DNA from: Mesaphorura yosii
Taxonomy: Eukaryota; Arthropoda; Collembola; Poduromorpha; Tullbergiidae
NCBI GenBank assembly: GCA_009869945.1
Contig: WIXG01000022.1
Location: 248,001-312,000 of the forward strand
DNA: 64,000 bases
Direction: 5' to 3'
Shown: positions 59,126-64,000 of the stretch, piece by piece
How the letters are laid out: each line of letters opens with the position of its first letter
How positions within the stretch are numbered: position 1 is the stretch's first letter
Notes under the pieces: model-generated
Told to the model about the DNA's origin: nothing
Database searches by the model: none
Seen by the model: the letters and a program-made list of their open reading frames with translations, nothing else
Translations under genes and position numbers: made by a program

Positions 59126-60427
59126 GTTCATGTTGTTTCTTGCTCGGCGCTTTCAAAAGAGAAAGCAGCGGAAGGGAAAAGTTTTGTTTTCATAAAATAC
59201 AAAAATCGGGACGGGAAAGAGAGGAGTCGGGGTGGGCGAAGAGCGACGCCGATAGCAGATGAGGAATATTCAGGTTTCAGAACAAAAGAGCCTTGTTCTC
59301 GAGCTCGATCGTATTGTTTGGAGTTGCGTGCAGAGTTAGTTTTCGTTGGTGACTTGTAAAACAAGAAAACAAAGGGCACTGGAATCAAATATCAGAATGA
59401 GAGTCAAATTGTCGCCATTCCGAGAAGATTGCTTTCTCTGGTCACGGCATTTTCAACAATGATGCATTGATTGTTGATCTTTCCTGTATATGTTCCAGAT
59501 CTACAAGTATCATTGCTGTCAATTTTACAATCTGTTGACTGCCTTGACTTTGTCACTAATTTTAAAGTGCCTTGCTCTGTGCTGAGCTCCGCTGTATTAC
59601 AAGGCACAAGGTGAAGGAACGACCATTCGGAGTGCAGCAGCGGCACAGCACAGCGTTTTATAGAACACCGTAAATCATAACCAAGGTCATATACTCGACA
59701 GATTTACTACTTGCTGACTGCTCGCTGGAGGGCCATCAAAGAGTTAACTCGAGTTCATATCGCATTATAATGGCTTGCAGTCTGCTCGTTCGTTTTTTGC
59801 CTTTTCTTCCGTTTTTCCACCACTACTTATTCATTCGTCGTGCCTTGCTAAGCAAGAACAGACCGCATGATGTGGTTTGGGAGCGAGAAAGAGTCGCCCA
59901 TTCCATTTTCCATATTTTGAACACAAACAGCAAAGAAGCCATAAATACAAGAAACAATGCAATGCAATGCGATAAAATACATTTTATTTGCAGTGAATGT
60001 TTAACAACCGCCTTCGCCTTCTGCGCTTAACCCTTAACCGCCATTATGATATGATGTAAAGCTTCCTGGACACCGCAGCCGTAAGTCGCAAGTCCATAAT
60101 TCGCAGTGTACTTTTACGCTGAGGCAAAAATACAGGGAAAAGTCGTTAATTTGTCAGCAGTGTCATGCGCTGCGTTGCAATGAGCTGAGACATTATCAGA
60201 CGGCGGCACGGCCTTGCTTAATTCTTCTGTCCAGATCATGAGACAAAATCGTGCGTGGTCGAGAAAGACTTTATCATTACCGTATGGAAACATAATAATC
60301 GTATTGTTGACGCGAAAACTCACAGTCCAAAGTTATTTTCTGTCACCGAAGACTGAACCTGGTCGCCTGCCGGCTTAGTCGGCCGGCCATGGCACGGGAA
60401 GCCGCGGTGCTCGGACGGAGTTAATCC

Positions 60428-60449
60428 ATAAATCAATCTATTGATTTAT
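60428..60449. promoter_or_regulatory. Inverted pair of Exd/Hox-like sites (ATAAATCA...TGATTTAT)
   Basis: ATAAATCAAT, CT and ATTGATTTAT form a perfect 10-bp inverted repeat. Each arm contains TGATTTAT, which fits the established Exd/Hox composite consensus TGATNNAT. Two such sites head to head in a Hox locus could be an auto- or cross-regulatory element. Binding is inferred from sequence only. Confidence 0.4.
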
Positions 60450-63400
60450 CATCGTCGATTTTCAGCTTAAAATGTAGATTACGCTTCTATGGGTTTTTGA
60501 TAAATGACAAACGAAAGGCAGTATTTTTTTCTTGTCAGGTTCCTTTTCCTCTTTCTCCATTTCGTTCTTTCGTGTCGTGAGCCGGAGGAGTTACTTTCTC
60601 TCAATTCAATTCCATTCTCCGGCTACAATTCAACTCAACTTGTGCTTCTGTTCTCACCAGAGTACAAAGAACGAGCTGTAACAAAACTTTCACTTTTCTT
60701 GTCTCTTCCGGATGACTGACCAGCGAACGAAATGAGTTTTTGGCTGAAATTCCTGCCTAAACTGCGCTGCGCTTCATTTCGTACGTGAACTGAACTTGCA
60801 ATGGAAAAACGCTGTAAAAGCGACGCTGCGCATTCAACCTTAAAAGCTGGTAATGGAAAACTGATCAGGGGCCAGTTGATTATCATAATAATATGTAAAT
60901 ATACCTCAAAAGTAGGTTCCTTTGCTGTTAGATTCTGGCTGCTGAATTTTTAAAGCTCTTTTCTAAGAGACATTTTGAGCTCCTCCTTAATCCTAGTTCT
61001 ATGTACATACTCTAAAAGACTTGAACAGAAGAAGAAGCAGATGCCTTCGTGCCAGAAAATTTATGACAAACTTAAGGCCGAAACCCCGACTTTTCTGCAA
61101 ATCTTTCCTGGCCCCTTGTTGCATTGCATTAGAAATTGCGAAACAGATTCAGAAAACATTTATATGGCTTTACGAGTTCAGAGTCTGCCAACGAAAATAT
61201 GTGGATTTCAACTTCTGCTGCCTTACATTTCCAAAAGTCGGAATGAATTTGTAATCATGCATTGGCAATAAAGGCGAGGGCGGAATGACAATTGTGATGA
61301 TCCCAATATGAATTTGTGAGGTCTGCTTTCGTATTTTGTTTACCTGCCGTGCAATTCAGACGAGTTTTTGTTGCACGAGCAAGCTGGGCCAAAACGAGAC
61401 ACCGGCACGACATGACGTGATGAAAGCGTCATGAGACTCGAAAATTTAATAATAAAATCTAATCTTGTTCTCTTTTATCGCGGCAATTGCAATTGTTCAC
61501 AATTCAGTCGTGTTCTCAATTTTTCATACATTTGGTACGTTCGCACAAAGAGGAAACACGGGAAAATGCGATGGAGGAGTGCAGAGCAGTTGAAATCTTC
61601 TCGTTTTGAATTATTCAAGCTCTTCTTTTGTTGCCGCATTTGTGCATGTAAAATAATTCTCTCATCATCTCATTTTGTTGGCGTTCGTGTTATTGTGTGG
61701 CGAAAACAGCAACGCGAGAAGAGCGGCAGTGGCAAAAAATAATAATGCAACGGCATTGGGAAAATACACAATGAATAAAATATGTATAAAATGTAAAAGA
61801 AAAGATCCACGCACACAAAAGGTAGGCAGGCAGGTACGCAACCCGACGTATTCGGTTTTGGATCAAAAGCATCAAAGGCTTAGCAACGCTCAGCGTGGTA
61901 TTTTGTGACGGTCGCATTGTCTGCTGATTCGTCTTCGCCGCTGCTGTTCACGATGATGAGTTTCTGCCTGCCCGTACAATATGAGTCCGTGCTTTCCTTC
62001 TCTCATTCATCCACCGCGAGACGAGAGCCATGATGATGATATTATTTCACCCTTTCCTTTGTCATGTACGAATTTATATTAGTTTCATTCTCTTTTGTAC
62101 CACTTTATGTAAACGCTACGGATCTAATTCATTTACATTCGCCGTCCCGTCTCGCTCGCAACTCGCACTGTGCGTTTTCGCTTTTTAGTCACAACGTGAA
62201 TTATTATTGTGTCATTATGGAAAACAATGCCGAAAGACAATGGGAATAGATTTGAGGAATTGTTCTATTCCAAAATGAAGGCAGCCCGAGCGAGCAGAGG
62301 ACTCGACAAAGGCATGCAGACCGGGCCGGTTGTCTTCGTGGGAAGTGTGAACAGAATACAATTCAGTGATATCTACTATATATAATTGAAAATGAAAACA
62401 GTATAAACGATTCTCAATTAATTTGAGAAGGAATGCAAGAATTAAATAATTGCAACGAAATTGAATACATCGAAATTGGTGCCGCTAAGAACTGAGACGA
62501 AAATGAACGCAAATAATTACACATTTCAACCGATCAAATCATAGTCCAAAAATCAAATCTCACATTTAAACTCCGGTAAAAAGCTGATAGGAGTTTTGAA
62601 TTTTCTCATAAATAAGAAATCACTAAAATAGTTGAAAATGTTGACGGTTCACTCGAAGTCAACTTAATTTATGTATCTACTTAAGTTAGAAATCACCAAT
62701 AATTGATAGAAACTCCCGAAGGCCCAATCTCAAAAGTCCCCACCTGAAACATCGCAGACTCAAAAGCAGATAAGGGATTGGAAGAGGAGGCTGGACTGTG
62801 AAGCGATGGAAGCCATAATTGCGCGAGAGGCTTCTGCTTCTGTTCGTGTCATGAGTGCAACGCAATTATAATTAAATTCCAGTGGGATAATTCCCGTAAT
62901 CGCTTCTTGCATCTTGTTTTTTGCTGGTGCGACGACAAACATGCTTTGTTAGACCTAATGTAAGATTTTGTTATCAACAACAATAACGTCATCATCATGA
63001 GAGACTGCAATAATTAACTTGTAACCAACCGCTCGAGTAACTGTTCTCTGTCAATTTTACCGCTGTGGCCATTTCCTTCACTATTCGCACTCACACATAT
63101 GCAGACACGAACGCATGTTGTGTGCGTGCGGCTGTGCGACCATTTCATCCGTCCACAAATGGAAACCACCTTCAAATTCCTGGGCATGTAAATACACTAC
63201 ACACGCAATACATAAATTAAACACGCATTAAATTTGAATATTGATCGACCAAGTTGTCTTGTATTGTTACGAACGAATTCAACAACAATGGTAAACATTA
63301 GCTCGGAATTTTTTATTCTGTCGTTATTAAAATCTGTCTCAACCATCTCGTCGTTGCGGGGTCGAACACGAAGGCACACACGCATACGCAGTTAGAATTT

Positions 63401-64000
63401 TCGTCTTTGAAATGGTTGAATTCTCTTACAATGAGAATTGTGTGCGTGGAGACACGACGAAGACGAAACTTTCTACACAATGAAGAACGGCGATCCAATC
63501 AAATGCCACGACGGCTCGACGAGGTAGCCAGAATAATAAGGAAGAAGTATTTTTTGAAGGAAGGGACCGCACGCTGAGGTGTCTTTCTTGACGAGGAAAA
63601 ATATTTCTTGTCAAAAACGACATGGAGACACCCATCACAATCACATCATGACATCAATTTCAAAACGATGATAATAATAAATACAAAATTGTACCAGCAC
63701 AGCAACTGCTGCAGCCCCTTCGTTTCTTGCAGGCTAAGGCAGTCAGGACAAAACAGAATTATGTTTTTAATAAGCAGAGGCATAAAAAATCGTACGAGAA
63801 GTCGGAACTAGTCCGTTCATCCACGTCTTTTGCCTGTCTTTCGCTGCACAGGCCAATTAATTTTATTTTGATTTGATGAGAACAGCAGAGCGACGGAGCG
63901 AATGAGCAACGATCCATGTACGATTATGATTAACTTTGCGCATAGCTAGTTTCTTAGGTATTGACAAGCATGCCGACGCACATTTCATGCCAGGACAAAA

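Larger units (their letters stand above)
50000..64000. other. Non-coding DNA downstream of Antp, second part
   Basis: The longest open frame, 182 codons at 58422-58970, begins in a CT-rich tract and has no domain I recognise. Strong acceptor-like sequences end at 50916 (TTCTTTCTCTTTGCAG), 57920 (TTTTCTTTTCAG) and 63732 (CGTTTCTTGCAG), and a good donor, GAG|GTAAGT, lies near 55781. They could belong to exons of a downstream gene or be cryptic. Microsatellites and candidate Exd/Hox sites are listed separately. No ftz or Scr homeobox was found. Confidence 0.5.

Overview
This window is a single-gene stretch of an arthropod Hox cluster. The only protein-coding gene I can support is an Antennapedia (Antp) orthologue on the + strand, in two coding exons (32704-33499 and 36973-37202) that encode about 341 residues. 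The homeodomain matches the Drosophila Antp homeodomain at all 60 positions as I remember that sequence. The YPWM motif, a PYPRFPPYDR block and an N-terminal M-x-SYF box are also present. The C-terminal tail is short and Asp/Gly/Ser-rich, and the splice junction gives the short YPWM-RSQFE-homeodomain linker. These point to a pancrustacean, plausibly a branchiopod crustacean such as a daphniid. That taxonomic guess is inference, since no second gene is present to test it.

Layout. Positions 1 to about 32357 are A+T-rich DNA without recognisable coding sequence, in the position expected for the Ubx-Antp interval or a long 5' intron of Antp. It holds several compact palindromes, microsatellites and GGCAN pentamer runs. 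It also holds a fused acceptor/donor at 15718/15719 that looks like a recursive splice site. A strong 3' splice site at 32356-32357 opens the exon carrying the 5' UTR, which has one 19-codon upstream ORF. That exon then carries the N-terminal 265 codons and ends at a GTAAGA donor. A 3.47-kb intron separates it from the homeobox exon. The TAA stop at 37200 is followed by an A+T-rich probable 3' UTR, and the first canonical AATAAA I found is at 39472-39477. From about 39500 to 64000 there is again no recognisable gene: no second homeobox (ftz, Scr or Ubx), no transposase, no reverse transcriptase and no RNA gene I can recognise. What this part holds is a pentamer array at 39723, a hairpin at 41592, inverted Exd/Hox-like sites at 60428 and scattered splice-site-like sequences.

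How it works together. The sequence fits one tightly regulated transcription factor gene embedded in large non-coding flanks that presumably contain enhancers and long transcript introns. In branchiopods, read-through transcripts joining Ubx and Antp have been reported (from memory). The acceptor before the 5' UTR, the upstream ORF and the possible recursive splice site 16.6 kb upstream would suit such long spliced transcripts, but the window does not prove it. Many open frames of 60-180 codons occur on both strands. They show no homology, repeats of domain architecture or splice context I recognise, and are best read as chance.
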